64,000 nucleotides of DNA from Agapanthus africanus (Eukaryota; Streptophyta; Magnoliopsida; Asparagales; Amaryllidaceae): contig CM057337.1 of NCBI GenBank assembly GCA_030015575.1, positions 295,144,044 through 295,208,043 of the forward strand, given 5' to 3'. The translations under genes were made by a program, and so were the position numbers. This document shows, one piece after another, positions 22,700 to 32,127 of the stretch. Position 1 is the stretch's first letter, and every line of letters begins with the position of its first letter. Below the pieces are notes generated by a model. That model had not been told where the DNA came from. It saw only the letters and a program-made list of their open reading frames with translations, and did no database searches.

Positions 22700-24870
22700 A
22701 TCTGTACGTTTATTTTTATAAAGTGAGATATAATTTTTTGAAATTATGTCTATGACATTTACCTATATCAGTGGATGGTTTGGTATGGAGTATTAAACAG
22801 CGGTGTAATTCTTCTTAAACATAAGTACAGTTTTCAACCTACGACACACAGGGAATGTGTTATTAGACTCAAGGGACATATACAGAATATTGTATGTTGT
22901 CCAGTGTCCACATGGATAGAGGGGTTGGTACTCGTACTATATTCTGTTTACTTGTGACTTCTCTAGTTCTTATACATGTGTTTCGTAGAAACACAAGGTC
23001 ATAGTTTTGAGAAGTTATAGGTATAAGAGTAAAGTAGAGAACCAGGCGTTGCAAGTATCAGGATTCTTCAAGGTAATCGAAGATGTAGATACTTGTGTAT
23101 GGTATTCAGTTGATAGTAATGATTAAGAGAACTTGCTTCTCTTTCAGGTTACTTATAATTGGAAGCACTCCTAAGTTGAGTAATGCTGATCGGCCTCTCT
23201 CCATTTAGTTGACATGCACTGGTGACAGCTGCATGATTTGAATCTGGTTCCAATTAAATCAGTGCCTCTATTTCTATATTGGATATAGAATAGTTCATAT
23301 CTTAACAATGTTAAGGTACGGGGATTTTTCCGGCTTATGCTTAAAACCAGACTCTGGATAACTGAAAGAACGTTTCTGTAATGGCTGTTTGTGGGTTTAC
23401 CTGAGCTATGACGAGGGTTAACTTTCTACTATCTGGAAGATCAATAGTGATATTGTTCTTGACTCGCCACAGTTTTAGTAAAATGGATTTTTTCAGAAAA
23501 CAGTAGTAGGAGTATGGTAGAACTGGAAGTGATTCCAGAACCGCAAACGATTACTGAAAATTTGATAAGAACCTAAAAATTCAATCTGGTTTGACATTCC
23601 ATTGGCCACTCCGTAGATATGTTGGGTAATCTCAGGCACTCGAGAGGTACTTCGGTATGCTCAAAGACGGTGATAAGGAGGTTCTTGTTTACCCAGACTT
23701 GCCATTGCTGTTGTTCCACACTGTGAGACTCGGCTGGAGGATAAGTATAGCGTCGTTCTGAACCGGCCTTAGAAGTGCACATGTATATTATTCTTCCAGA
23801 GGGTTGTCCTAGTCAGTGGGAGCAGCGGAAGAATAGTGGACAAGTGGCTCATGTCTATTTATAGACTAAAGCGGATATAGCGGAGATAGATCATCTATTT
23901 TTGATGTGACAGTCATAGGTTTGACTTCATCAGAATAGGGGATGGATCTGCTAAGAAGGTAGTAGGGTGTGATGTCCTGGTGTTTGGATAACATACACAA
24001 GGTAGGAAGTGAAATTCCTATACTACGATCAGTTATGCTTTGGTTGTCACACAGTGGTTTCTCCACATAGGATATGGATATTATATCAGATATTCTGGTT
24101 ACTAGATCTATGATTTTAGATCTAGATTTGGGTAGTTTCCCAATCTGGGACAGTATTCTAAAGGTGTTTTAGAATGGACGACTATTGGCACGGTAGTGTA
24201 CTTGCAGGTGATGGAGTCACCCTCTCTAAAGGTGTCTTACAGACTAAAGGGGAGAGGGATGTGCATGATTGGTAGATCACTTACTTAGGCAATTGAGTGA
24301 ATCATGAGATGTTAAGTACCACACCAGATGTTGTTTTTGCACAAGATGCAGTAAGATGATATTGTTCCAATCCTGGAGAAACGTTCGGAAGCAGTTTTAG
24401 AACATAAGTGGATGTTCTAGGGATATGATAACGGCAGCCTCCTTCGAGAGGCGGTTATCATTCCAGGTTTCCAAGATGACCTGGATGACAGAGTGACTGT
24501 CAGAGTTATAGTTTTCCCTCTGACGAGGGGCAGTAGTTTGGAGAGGAGTTCCAAGCGGATACTGATTAATTTCGGTTGATGATACAGTCTAAAAAGTTTG
24601 GATTTGGAGTTCATTTATGAACTAGGTCCCATCGGACATCCAAACATATTCTAAGATAGGTATTGCTCATTTCGGGAGATGGCTTTCTCCGCGAACTTGA
24701 GATAAACAGAGACATAGAAAGAAACATTAGGGCGGATCCACTAGCTGAGGCTATTCCTCGAACGCAATAGTTTCCCAAACGGGCTTTGTGAGACTGATTA
24801 GTAGAGGAGTTGGGTGTTCGGTATCACACGGGCTGTGAGTATGCGACATCGCAATAATTAGCCTTAAGTG
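22700..24870 (+). pseudogene. Element A copia pol relic: integrase, RT, RNase H
   Basis: Too decayed for a long open frame, but pieces line up with B1 and B2. Near 22810-22860 is the counterpart of the Cys/APFTG segment before integrase. 22893-23100 matches the integrase core (B: VGPLSTHAR to VENQN), and 23200-23340 matches the integrase tail (LNLVPIKSV in one frame). 23815-23835 shares the AGTGGGAGCAGCGGAA block that follows QPEGF in B RT. 23860-24080 matches the RT palm, where the catalytic box has decayed to a DNI-like word. Near 24735-24770 the RNase H tail still reads ADPLAEAIPR. It is older than all other pol copies here. Confidence 0.65.
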
Positions 24871-24882
24871 CAAGTGGGAGAT
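24871..24882 (+). other. Polypurine tract of copia A
   Basis: CAAGTGGGAGAT immediately before the LTR start TGTTGGATATAG. The identical tract precedes the 3' LTR in B1, B2, C1 and C2. Confidence 0.9.
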
Positions 24883-26158
24883 TGTTGGATATAGTGCCCT
24901 CAGAGTCAATTATTGGATCACAGGCACGTGATTTCAATGATTGAGGGAGGACCTATACCGGTAGGACAGTCTTACTCAAGATGATAGTATGCTATCTGGT
25001 TTATTTTTACCATCGCGTACTGCTTTAGGTGACACTACAGGTCACTATTGCACGTTGGTAGAGCCCTTAGGATTTTTGCTTGACGGCCAGCAGTATGATG
25101 GCGATCATATACGTGGGAGCTGGGGTCTATAAGCATATCCTTAAAGTGGTCCCTAGCCGTGGGAGTTTTCGAGACAGGGCATCGATACTCCGGAGTAGAC
25201 TAGTGTATACAGTCGAGACCCCGACGAGGGGCGGTGGCCGGTCTCACAAGCCATTGGCGTCAGTTGGTTCACCAAAGATGTATACATGTGCTCATTGGGT
25301 TATGAGAACACCGGACAGGACTCACCGGGAACATGCTAGTTGGTATTATACCTAGCGTCAGATAGCAGTTCCCTGGTGACATGTGTACAGGTTAGTTCAT
25401 CGACCTGAGATTGTCATTTGCCTCGTGTGAGTTCCCACTGTGCTTTGATTACTACCCTACCACGGCTCAAAGGAGTCGTGCAAACAGGTTTTATTTGGGT
25501 ACAGTCCCGAGCCACATGGATACAGTGAGCGGATCGACAGGGGTTCGTCTTTCACGGTATTGGGGGTGAGATCGTGCTGTGTCTAGGAGAGCCATTACAC
25601 GAAGTCCTTGGCCAAGGCAGGAGATTTACTGGTAGGTATTCCAGTAGTATCTCAAGGTGTTCTGGGCTACACTCCGACACGACTTGTACCGCTTTTTGGG
25701 GTCTGACTTTTACCAACCCCCTAGGCCCGCCATGCGATTCTCTTAGACGAACGAACCGAACTATACGGATATTGTCACTGATAGGCTCAGTAGGGTGTCA
25801 GGATGAGTTCGCTCATCGACCTCCCTTTTGGTCAAAACCTGGTAGCCCGTTACGTACAGCTAGTACCTCTGACGTGCTAGTGGTTAAATCCATAGCCAAA
25901 GTATTGACGAGTCTTTGGAGTCCCCACAGACTGTTTCTCAAGTTTCGGGCGAAACGTTATAGAGGCCGTATGATATATGGCAGGGTTCGATCATATACGT
26001 GCGGTATTGCACGGATCATGATCGGACGGATCATACTACAGTGCTTTGGTTTAAGCCGGATCCTAGTATTAGATTTGTTGGATTACTTTAGTCTCATTGC
26101 ATTCGCAATCAGTCGGAATGCGGATGCATGTATGTATATACAGGTGAGGGGTATCCTT
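24883..26158 (+). repeat. Element A 3' LTR, first 1.28 kb
   Basis: Begins TGTTGGATATAGTGCCC after the PPT and is cut at 26159 by C1. It shares landmarks with the B/C LTRs: ATGATAGTATGCTATCTGGTT, the GGTAGAGCCCTTAGGAT box and a hairpin zone near 25970-26040 (GCCGTAT-GAT-ATATGGC, then CGATCAT/ATGATCG enclosing GTGC/GCAC). A 226-codon open frame at 25574-26254 runs across the junction into C1 and resembles nothing; I treat it as chance. Confidence 0.85.
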
Positions 26159-26762
26159 TGTAGGGTTCCTAGGCACACTCAAGAGGTTCCACAAGGCATC
26201 AACCATGCCAAATGCAAAAATTATGTGCCGAAGAACCCTAATGAAGATCGTTAACTTGAGGTAAGGAGAAAAAGAAAAGCAAGCAAACTACTTTGCTAAC
26301 AAGTGAATGGAAATACATCTTTGAAGATCCGGTCCTCCACTTCTTTAGCTCCGTGATGACGTCCCTTCATTGTGATCACCGGGATCCTGGACTCTTGCGA
26401 TGGTTTCGTCGGAGAAATGAGCGGGCTAGGTCGTTGACTTCGATGCCGAAGATGATCTACGTCGAGGCAACTCTAACTCAAGCTCCATCTTCACTTGGTC
26501 ATGAAACTTGTGAAGATAACACACTCTACTACATAGCAAGTGGTAGAGGATGAAGAAATAGGAAGTGGGTTCACTTTGGATTTGGATTTCTCACTTGATT
26601 TCATCACTTAGAATTTTCTATTAAGCTTTTCTTTTCTTCAAAAAGAAGAAGAAGAACATGAAAGAAAAAGAATTATTACAAAAAGAAAATTCAAGTGATA
26701 TCTATCATATTGCAACCATGGGTGAGATAAACTCATGTAGAGGATAAACTCATGTAGAGAAT
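26159..26762 (-). repeat. C1 3' LTR, terminal piece
   Basis: Plus strand starts TGTAGGGTTCCTAGGCAC, the reverse complement of the B/C LTR end. It holds the remains of the LTR GC-rich island, but the ATG of the small ORF seen in B1/B2 is ATC here. It continues at 47495 after B1. Together the two pieces give about 2224 bp. Confidence 0.92.
26758..26762. other. Target-site duplication of B1, left copy (AGAAT)
   Basis: AGAAT before the LTR start at 26763, repeated at 47490-47494. C2 keeps the unbroken target word near 53650 (GTAGAGAATAAAC), which confirms the empty site. Confidence 0.95.
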
Positions 26763-27830
26763 TGTTAGTTATATGTATGCCCTAGAGGCCATTACTGTAC
26801 ATTGGATGTATATTGTAGTGGATGCTGGGACATATATAGGGAGGACTTTCTTGCTCGACATGATAGTATGCTATCTGGTTGACCTTTACCTTAACGTGTA
26901 CACTGATTGTCTCTCTGTTACATGTTGGTAAAGCCCTTAGGATGTGTACTTGACTACCTGGACTGTGATGCGGATCATACTAGTGGGGACATGGTAGTCC
27001 ATAAGTACATCCTTCAAAGTCCCTAGTCGTGGGTGTATCGAGATGGGGCATCGATATACCAGAGTAGACTAGCGTGTACCTTCTCGACCCATACAGATGG
27101 GTGATGGATGATCCCATATCCATTGGTGTTTGACATCGGAGATGATATACGGGTGCTCAGTAGAGACTGGGTACAATGGACGGACTCGCCGAGAACTCCC
27201 AGATGGTATTATACCTGACGTCTGATGGCAGTTCTCTGGTGACACTGGTACAGAGTAGTCTGTTGACCCGAGATCGTCATAGAGTCTTGTGTGGTTCCCA
27301 CTGTGCTTTGATTTCCATCTTACCACGTCCAAGAGGGCGTGCAAAACGGTGGTTTTTGGGTACAGTCCCGAATCACATGGAGGCAATGAGCGATAGGAAG
27401 GGATTCGTCTCTCCTGGTATAGGGGGTTGATGTTGCGCTGTGTTCGATTGGCTATAACAGGAAATCCCTGGCCAGGGTTGCTGAGATTTACTGGTAAGTG
27501 TTACCAGTAGTTTCTCGAATTGTTATAGACCTCATATCGACACGACTTATCGAGCTATTGGGGTCTGACGTTTACCACCCCTAGGCGAGATATGCGACAT
27601 ATCAGACGATCAGACCGGACTGTGCGGTAGTGTTACTGGTTGGATTCATAGGAGTATGAGCAGGCTTGCTCGTCGATCTTCTGATCGCTCAATACCCGGG
27701 TGGCCGTTACGTTTAGCAGACCGCTTGCGGCTTGTGGGTGCTTGATATGATCATCACCTGCTGCCGGCGTATTGACGAGTCTTTAGAGTCCTACACAGAG
27801 GTTTCCTGGCTCAAGCGAAACGAAATAGGA

Positions 27831-28031
27831 GCGCATATGAGATATGTGCGGGACCGAGAATAATGCGTGTATGTGATACCGTATTCTATTCTCGCGATGA
27901 ATGTATCGAAAGGTTGTATGCGATATAACCTAGTTATCGAATCAAGGGTTGATTCGATAAGCCGATACATTGTATACTCGCCGGTTATATGCGATATAAC
28001 CGGATCATTGAATCAAGTGTTGATTTAATGA
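27831..28031 (+). ncRNA. Cluster of hairpins, most with 3-nt loops, in the B1 LTR
   Basis: In order: GCGCATAT-GAG-ATATGTGC (27831-27849); CGAGAATA with TATTCTCG (27855-27894); ATGTATCG with CGATACAT (27901-27970) enclosing GGTTGTAT-GCG-ATATAACC (27912-27930) and TTATCGAATCAA-GGG-TTGATTCGATAA (27934-27960); CCGGTTATAT-GCG-ATATAACCGG (27981-28003); and TCATTGAATCAA-GTG-TTGATTTAATGA (28005-28031, one G-U). Equivalent clusters are at 35297-35497, 43424-43624, 46346-46546, 47843-48045 (minus) and 54013-54213 (minus). Stem changes between copies are largely compensatory. Whether it acts as DNA cruciform or RNA fold is unknown. Confidence 0.75.
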
Positions 28032-28689
28032 TTTAATGTATAATTATATATTTGATATATTACTTTGCATTAACAAGTATTGGTTCACTTTAAATGGATT
28101 TACTCACTTGGTTTGTACACATTGTATATGTGATATACTTTTGTGCACATGATTGTATCATATTTGATGATACTTGCTCTTTTGGGTTTGTGTAAAGATT
28201 AAACCATGTTTAGTGAATGGTTAGGGTTTCTTTTCTCTTATTTATTTATCCATTTATTATTGTTTTGGAAAAGATAAAGAGAAAAAGAAATGGTGGCTTA
28301 GTTTGTCTTTTCTTTGAAGCTTCTTGAAGCTTTGAAAAGTCTACCATTCTTGTCTCTTCTTTAACCCTTACCACTCTTCTAAACCTTGGTTAAATCTCTA
28401 CACTAAACCATGATTGAAGTTATGATAAGTATTCTTTTTATTTTCTATTTTAAATAACTTATCATATCTTCTTCTTCTTCTTCATCTTCTTCAACAAAAG
28501 AGAAAGCTTGCTACTCCAATTGCAAGTGATGAAAACTAGTGAGAAATCCAAAACTAAAGTCTACCCACTTCCTATTTCTTCATCCTCCACCTCTTGCCAA
28601 GTTGTATAGGGTGTTTACTTCACAAGTTTTCAAAGCTTGGTGAAGTTGGAGCTTGATCTTGCGATGCTTCGACGTAGATCATCTTCGGC

Positions 28690-28848
28690 ATGGACATCGA
28701 CGACCTAGCTCGCCATTTCTCCGACGAAGCCGACGCTAGAGCCCGGGAATTCATTCGGACAGCGAGGGGACTTCGTTGCGGAGCTATGGAGGTGGAGCAC
28801 CGGATCTACAAAGGTTGTATTTCCGTTTCCTTTTTGTTAAGTTGTTAA
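28690..28848 (+). CDS. Small LTR-encoded ORF (52 codons), uncertain
   Basis: It starts MDIDDLARHFSDEADARARE, then EFIRTARGLRCGAMEVEHRIYKG, and stops at TAA. The GC-rich, codon-like island stands out from the AT-rich LTR. Copies at 36152-36307, 44279-44434 and 47215-47373 stay open with 51-52 codons despite substitutions; the C1 and C2 copies lost the ATG. No family is recognised. It lies near the LTR 3' end, so it could be translated from the start of a genomic transcript as an upstream ORF, or simply be a conserved nucleotide element. Confidence 0.35.
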   Translation: MDIDDLARHFSDEADARAREFIRTARGLRCGAMEVEHRIYKGCISVSFLLSC

Positions 28849-28976
28849 CTAGATTTCTTTTTCGCCTAGTTTTCTAGCCAACGATCCGTAGTCGGGTTTC
28901 TCGGGACCTAGATTTTTTGAAATTGGCATGGTTGATGCCTTGTGAGACCTCACTAGAGTGCCTAGGAACCCTACAG

Positions 28977-28989
28977 TGGTATCAGAGCC
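28977..28989 (+). other. Primer-binding site of B1
   Basis: TGGTATCAGAGCC one base after the LTR end CCCTACA; complementary to initiator tRNA-Met. Confidence 0.93.
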
Positions 28990-29174
28990 TAGCTAGAACC
29001 TTAGGTGAAGTCCAGACGATGTTTGAAACCCGATCGAACCGAAAAACCAACCCGGAAAATGCTCTCTGTACTTTTTCTAAAAACAGGGATTTTTACGTAT
29101 TAAAAATATGTAGAAATATCAGCAGGAATATCTAAGAGTTACCGTAAATTTCGATGCCCTAATTCCATTAAAGC

Positions 29175-29221
29175 GCCGCGTTTCCGCGGCACGAGCATGG
29201 CTCGTGCGGCGGATCCGCGGC
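29175..29221 (+). ncRNA. PBS-proximal GC hairpin of B1
   Basis: Two 22-nt arms (29175-29196 and 29200-29221) around the loop ATG pair at 19 of 22 positions; the tip is GCACGAGC-ATG-GCTCGTGC. In B2 the tip is GCAGAAGC-TTG-GCTTCTGC (36649-36667), two paired substitutions. It lies 198 nt after the PBS, a place where retroelements often keep packaging or dimerisation signals (inference). Confidence 0.7.
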
Positions 29222-30589
29222 CTGTTTGTCGTGTTATGAGTTGAAGTTTGCACAGTAACTCCTATTTAACAGTGCTGGTTTTCCTGGGTATTTTTAATAT
29301 TTTTTCCAGAGTTTGAATTTTCTGAGTTGTTTTGGGGATTCGAATGTTCGATCGGATTATCAAATTTTGTCTGTGTGGCTTTCCAGATAAATTTTTGAAT
29401 ATGTTAAAAAGTTCGACCAGATATAAATACCCAATTTTTCCCCTGTCGGGAAATTTCCAAGTGTTGGATTTTTCCGTAGTTTAACGACGTTCTGAGTAGT
29501 GCAAGTAACGCGATGGACCCTCTAGAAGACAACAAACCTTAACTCGATTATGTTACCGTCTTGAACTGCCCTTTGAACCTTCGGGTTTGGGGCAGTACGG
29601 CGTGCCACATGTGAGGCGTTGGCTTGACCCTTCTACGGCTGGACCGTTGGTACTGAGGCACGAACTGAATGTTGTTAGACTTATTTCATATGTTGGATTG
29701 TATCGGGAAAACTTGGGTGTTCGATTGTTCGATCGGAAAGTTTAACATTTTCTGTTTATCTGGAATGTGATACAATAATTGGAATTCACAAAAAGTTATG
29801 AGATAACTGAATGAATGTTATAAACATAGCAGTTTAGTCTCACTTGATCGGTTGCCACGGAATTTTGATGTGATCAAAAGTCCGTCGCAATCACGTAGCG
29901 TACGCGGATACTCGCCGGGTAAACTTAATAGACAGCCTCACTCCATAGCCCCGACCAAGTGACTGTAGGAGAACCCCGTCGCCGAAAGCATCCATTCGGG
30001 TGCTCGCGGTGGCGGTGTTCCGCCTTGGTGCACTTCGTCGACGGCGTCGGGGGTGCGGCCGCCTACTGAAGTTTGCGACGAGCATTCGATCAGGATGTCG
30101 GGAATCTTGTTGAATTGCCCGACTTGATATTGAAAAGAGTTTTCGATTTTGAGACTAAAATGCGGGGTTTATAATTGTTAGGCATGCGATGTCTAAGTAA
30201 TTCATTTGGTCAGGCATGCGATGTCTGAGGTGGTTGCGGATTCCAACTGTTGTAGTTTTACACTTTCTTTTCTGTGACCGTAAGTGTAATATGTGATATC
30301 GCCGGTTTCGTTGCTATATGCCAACGACAATTGGGATGCGCATATTTACTTACGTTGATGACATGTGATGTTATGTGTTGCTGGATATGTTATATTGGAT
30401 CGTCGTGTTTGAATAGCCGGGGGGTTTTTATGTGAGATGAGTGTTTTTCATTTTCATTCATGTTAAAACTTGTATGTAATATTCTTTTATTTGGGGTGCT
30501 TCCAGGTTGCGGAAGTTGTCACCATTGTTGTATATTATTTACTTTTCCGCACTAGGATAGACCCAAGGAGGAGGGCACAAGTAACCGGG

Positions 30590-30649
30590 TTCTGGAGTCC
30601 AGTGGGAGACCAACTCGAGGAGTCGAGTCCGGGTCTCCTAACTCCAGAA
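30590..30649 (+). ncRNA. Composite hairpin in the B1 leader
   Basis: Outer TTCTGGAGT (30590-30598) pairs with ACTCCAGAA (30641-30649). Inside are GGAGACC with GGGTCTCC and an ACTCGA/TCGAGT tip. B2 has TTCTAGGGT/ACCCTGGAA (38047-38106) and A has TTCTAGAG/CTCTAGAA (8065-8125), pairing kept. Confidence 0.65.
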
Positions 30650-31105
30650 TTGGTAGGGTTTCTTGCCGCTCTCGTAGGGGTCTAGGGGTGTGGGTTTGGC
30701 TATTCATCGCGACCGTGGAATCCGTGTTTTATACTGGCTCGTATTAAAAACACAGACGTCCTAGTATATCCAATATTTCATATGATTCTTCTGCTGCGAT
30801 ATCTGTGATGTGATCATGTGATCTTCTGTGATAGATACAGTATATAGTATATATGATATATTATATAGGCGTTACTTATGTTTTACACCCGCGCTAGCCC
30901 TGCCCCGCTCTGCCGTTAGTTACCTAACCTAACGGTGCACGAGGGGACATCGAGGCGAATGCGGATGGCATAAGTGTACGTCGTATTTATTTGTGATGTT
31001 TAGGTACTTAAATGATGGGACTTCATTAATGAGATTAATGAAATAAAAGAAACCTAAGATGTTGTAGAATCGAATTTCAAAATAAAACAGGTAGCTACAG
31101 TTCTT

Positions 31106-31345
31106 GCTTTGCACAGCGGTATATATGATATATCCTGCACCTTATTCGATGAGGAAAGGACCGAGATCCCTTCACCGGGAGTGACTCCTTTAGCAATAAC
31201 TGGCAGATGCTACACACTCGGTTTGTCTTTTGATTGCTTTTAAGTGTTTTTTGCTTTGCACAGTGATATATGTGATATATCCCGCACCTCATTCGACGAG
31301 GAAAGGACCGACGATCCCTTCACCGGGAGTGACTCCTTTAGCAAA
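31106..31345 (+). repeat. Duplicated leader module of B1
   Basis: Two copies, spaced 147 bp, each starting GCTTTGCACAG and ending in a GATCCCTTCACCGGGAGTGACTCCTTTAGC-type box. The second copy holds the perfect stem GATATAT-GTG-ATATATC. B2 has the pair at 38564-38800, C1 near 52680-52945 and C2 near 58865-59125. Confidence 0.85.
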
Positions 31346-31481
31346 ACTAGAAAAGCCTCAAAAGCACTCCATTTTAAAATCATTTGATTCTACAACGATA
31401 TCAAGTTCATTACGCAATAGGTTTCAGAAAAACCTGTCGTAGCCCTGCGTCATTTCAGATAAGTCCTATTTAGTATTCGTG

Positions 31482-31691
31482 CTACGTTTGTTGACCTCCG
31501 TCAAGGCGTAGTGTGCGGTAGCTAACTAGTATTTATCTGCTTATGCATATGATGCAGATTGGATTAGGGTAGTCGTGCGGCCTTGTTGACCTCCGTCAAG
31601 GGTCGTGCGGGTGGGTTTAATTCGATAAAGAAATGACGGGTTGAACTTGACTAGTAGCCTATGGTTTGTTGACCTCCGTCAAGGTCATAGG
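31482..31691 (+). ncRNA. Three TTGAC-core hairpins in the B1 leader
   Basis: All three share the core TTGAC-CTCC-GTCAA. Outer stems: CTACG/CGTAG (31482-31511); CGTGCGGCC/GGTCGTGCG (31574-31609, pairs fully if G-U is allowed); CCTATG/CATAGG (31658-31691). In A the last two are CGTACA.GCC/GGC.TGTACG and CTTATG/CATAAG, so bases changed in pairs. B2 keeps the first and loses part of the third. Confidence 0.65.
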
Positions 31692-32103
31692 ACGCTAGGG
31701 GCAAAATATTATCGGGAATTTCAAGTGTTGAAATTTGCAATGAGATTGCATACCTTCTATGAGATAGTTGGATCCCGATACCCGCTGCGAGTAAGTGTTA
31801 CTCCTGGGAGAGTTTTATTCATTACAATTAGCCGATCAAGTAGGTGTCTAGAAAGGTGTTAACGAGATTACGCCTCTGGGAAAACGAGGTTTACATTAAT
31901 TAGGTTCGTGCGAAAGCACGGGGGACCTCCCTCAAAGTACCGACACTGGCCTGGCTGAAAGATTGGCGAACTTGTAGTGTGTAATTAATCCCGGCTAGTC
32001 TTTCCTTTTTGGGTTTGAAGGAAGATTTGATAAAAAGCAGTGGGAGCCATCCTGATGAGATAAAATAATAACCAATCTGATCTTGCAAGAGCGCACGCTG
32101 AGT

Positions 32104-32127
32104 GTTTTCTTCTCTCTCTCTCTCCAG
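32104..32127 (+). promoter_or_regulatory. Splice-acceptor-like pyrimidine tract before B1 pol
   Basis: A T/C run ending CTCCAG|GTAGCGACC. Equivalents: A 9571-9592 (ends GGCAG, then ACCATGG), B2 39561-39581 and C2 58098-58119 (minus). In C1 the AG is disrupted. It matches a plant 3' splice site in form; the matching donor is not identified. Confidence 0.4.

Larger units (their letters stand above)
7102..26158 (+). mobile_element. Ty1/copia LTR retrotransposon A, old, interrupted by G2 and C1
   Basis: Plus-strand element with the end of its 5' LTR at 7102-7288, PBS at 7289-7301, a long leader, degraded pol split by G2 (10269-22155), a PPT at 24871-24882 and a 3' LTR starting at 24883 that is cut by C1 at 26159. 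Leader hairpins, repeat modules and pol remnants align by eye with those of B1, B2, C1 and C2 but are much more diverged, so A is an older relative. Integrase precedes RT, the copia order. The 5' LTR start and the 3' LTR end lie outside the visible segments. Confidence 0.87.
26763..28975 (+). repeat. B1 5' LTR
   Basis: TGTTAGTTATATGTATG ... CTAGGAACCCTACA, followed by the PBS. Ordered contents: ATGATAGTATGCTATC near the start; a hairpin cluster at 27831-28031; an AT-rich stretch with TATATATTTGATATAT just after it (28045-28062), a promoter candidate; a CTT-rich pyrimidine stretch near 28470; and a GC-rich island with a 52-codon ORF at 28690-28848. Confidence 0.95.
28990..32103 (+). other. B1 leader, about 3 kb, structured, no recognisable gag
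   Basis: No long plus-strand frame and no capsid or zinc-knuckle motif. Structured blocks, in order: GC hairpin 29175-29221; a GC-rich patch near 29940-30070; GGCATGCGATGTCT present twice near 30180-30225; composite hairpin 30590-30649; a TCCGTGTTTT-type stem near 30721-30756; CCGTTA/TAACGG near 30912-30935; duplicated module 31106-31345; TTGAC trio 31482-31691; CGTGC-GAAA-GCACG with a GNRA-type loop at 31907-31920. The same order is present in B2, and in C1 and C2 as far as they are preserved. Confidence 0.7.

Noticed and set aside
25574..26254. 226-codon plus-strand open frame
   Set aside because: It spans the end of the A LTR and crosses into the C1 LTR at 26159, so it is a junction product. 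The translation shows no family motif.
29891..30085. Arg-rich minus-strand frame in the B1 leader
   Set aside because: It follows from a local GC-rich patch; the matching B2 region does not keep the frame.
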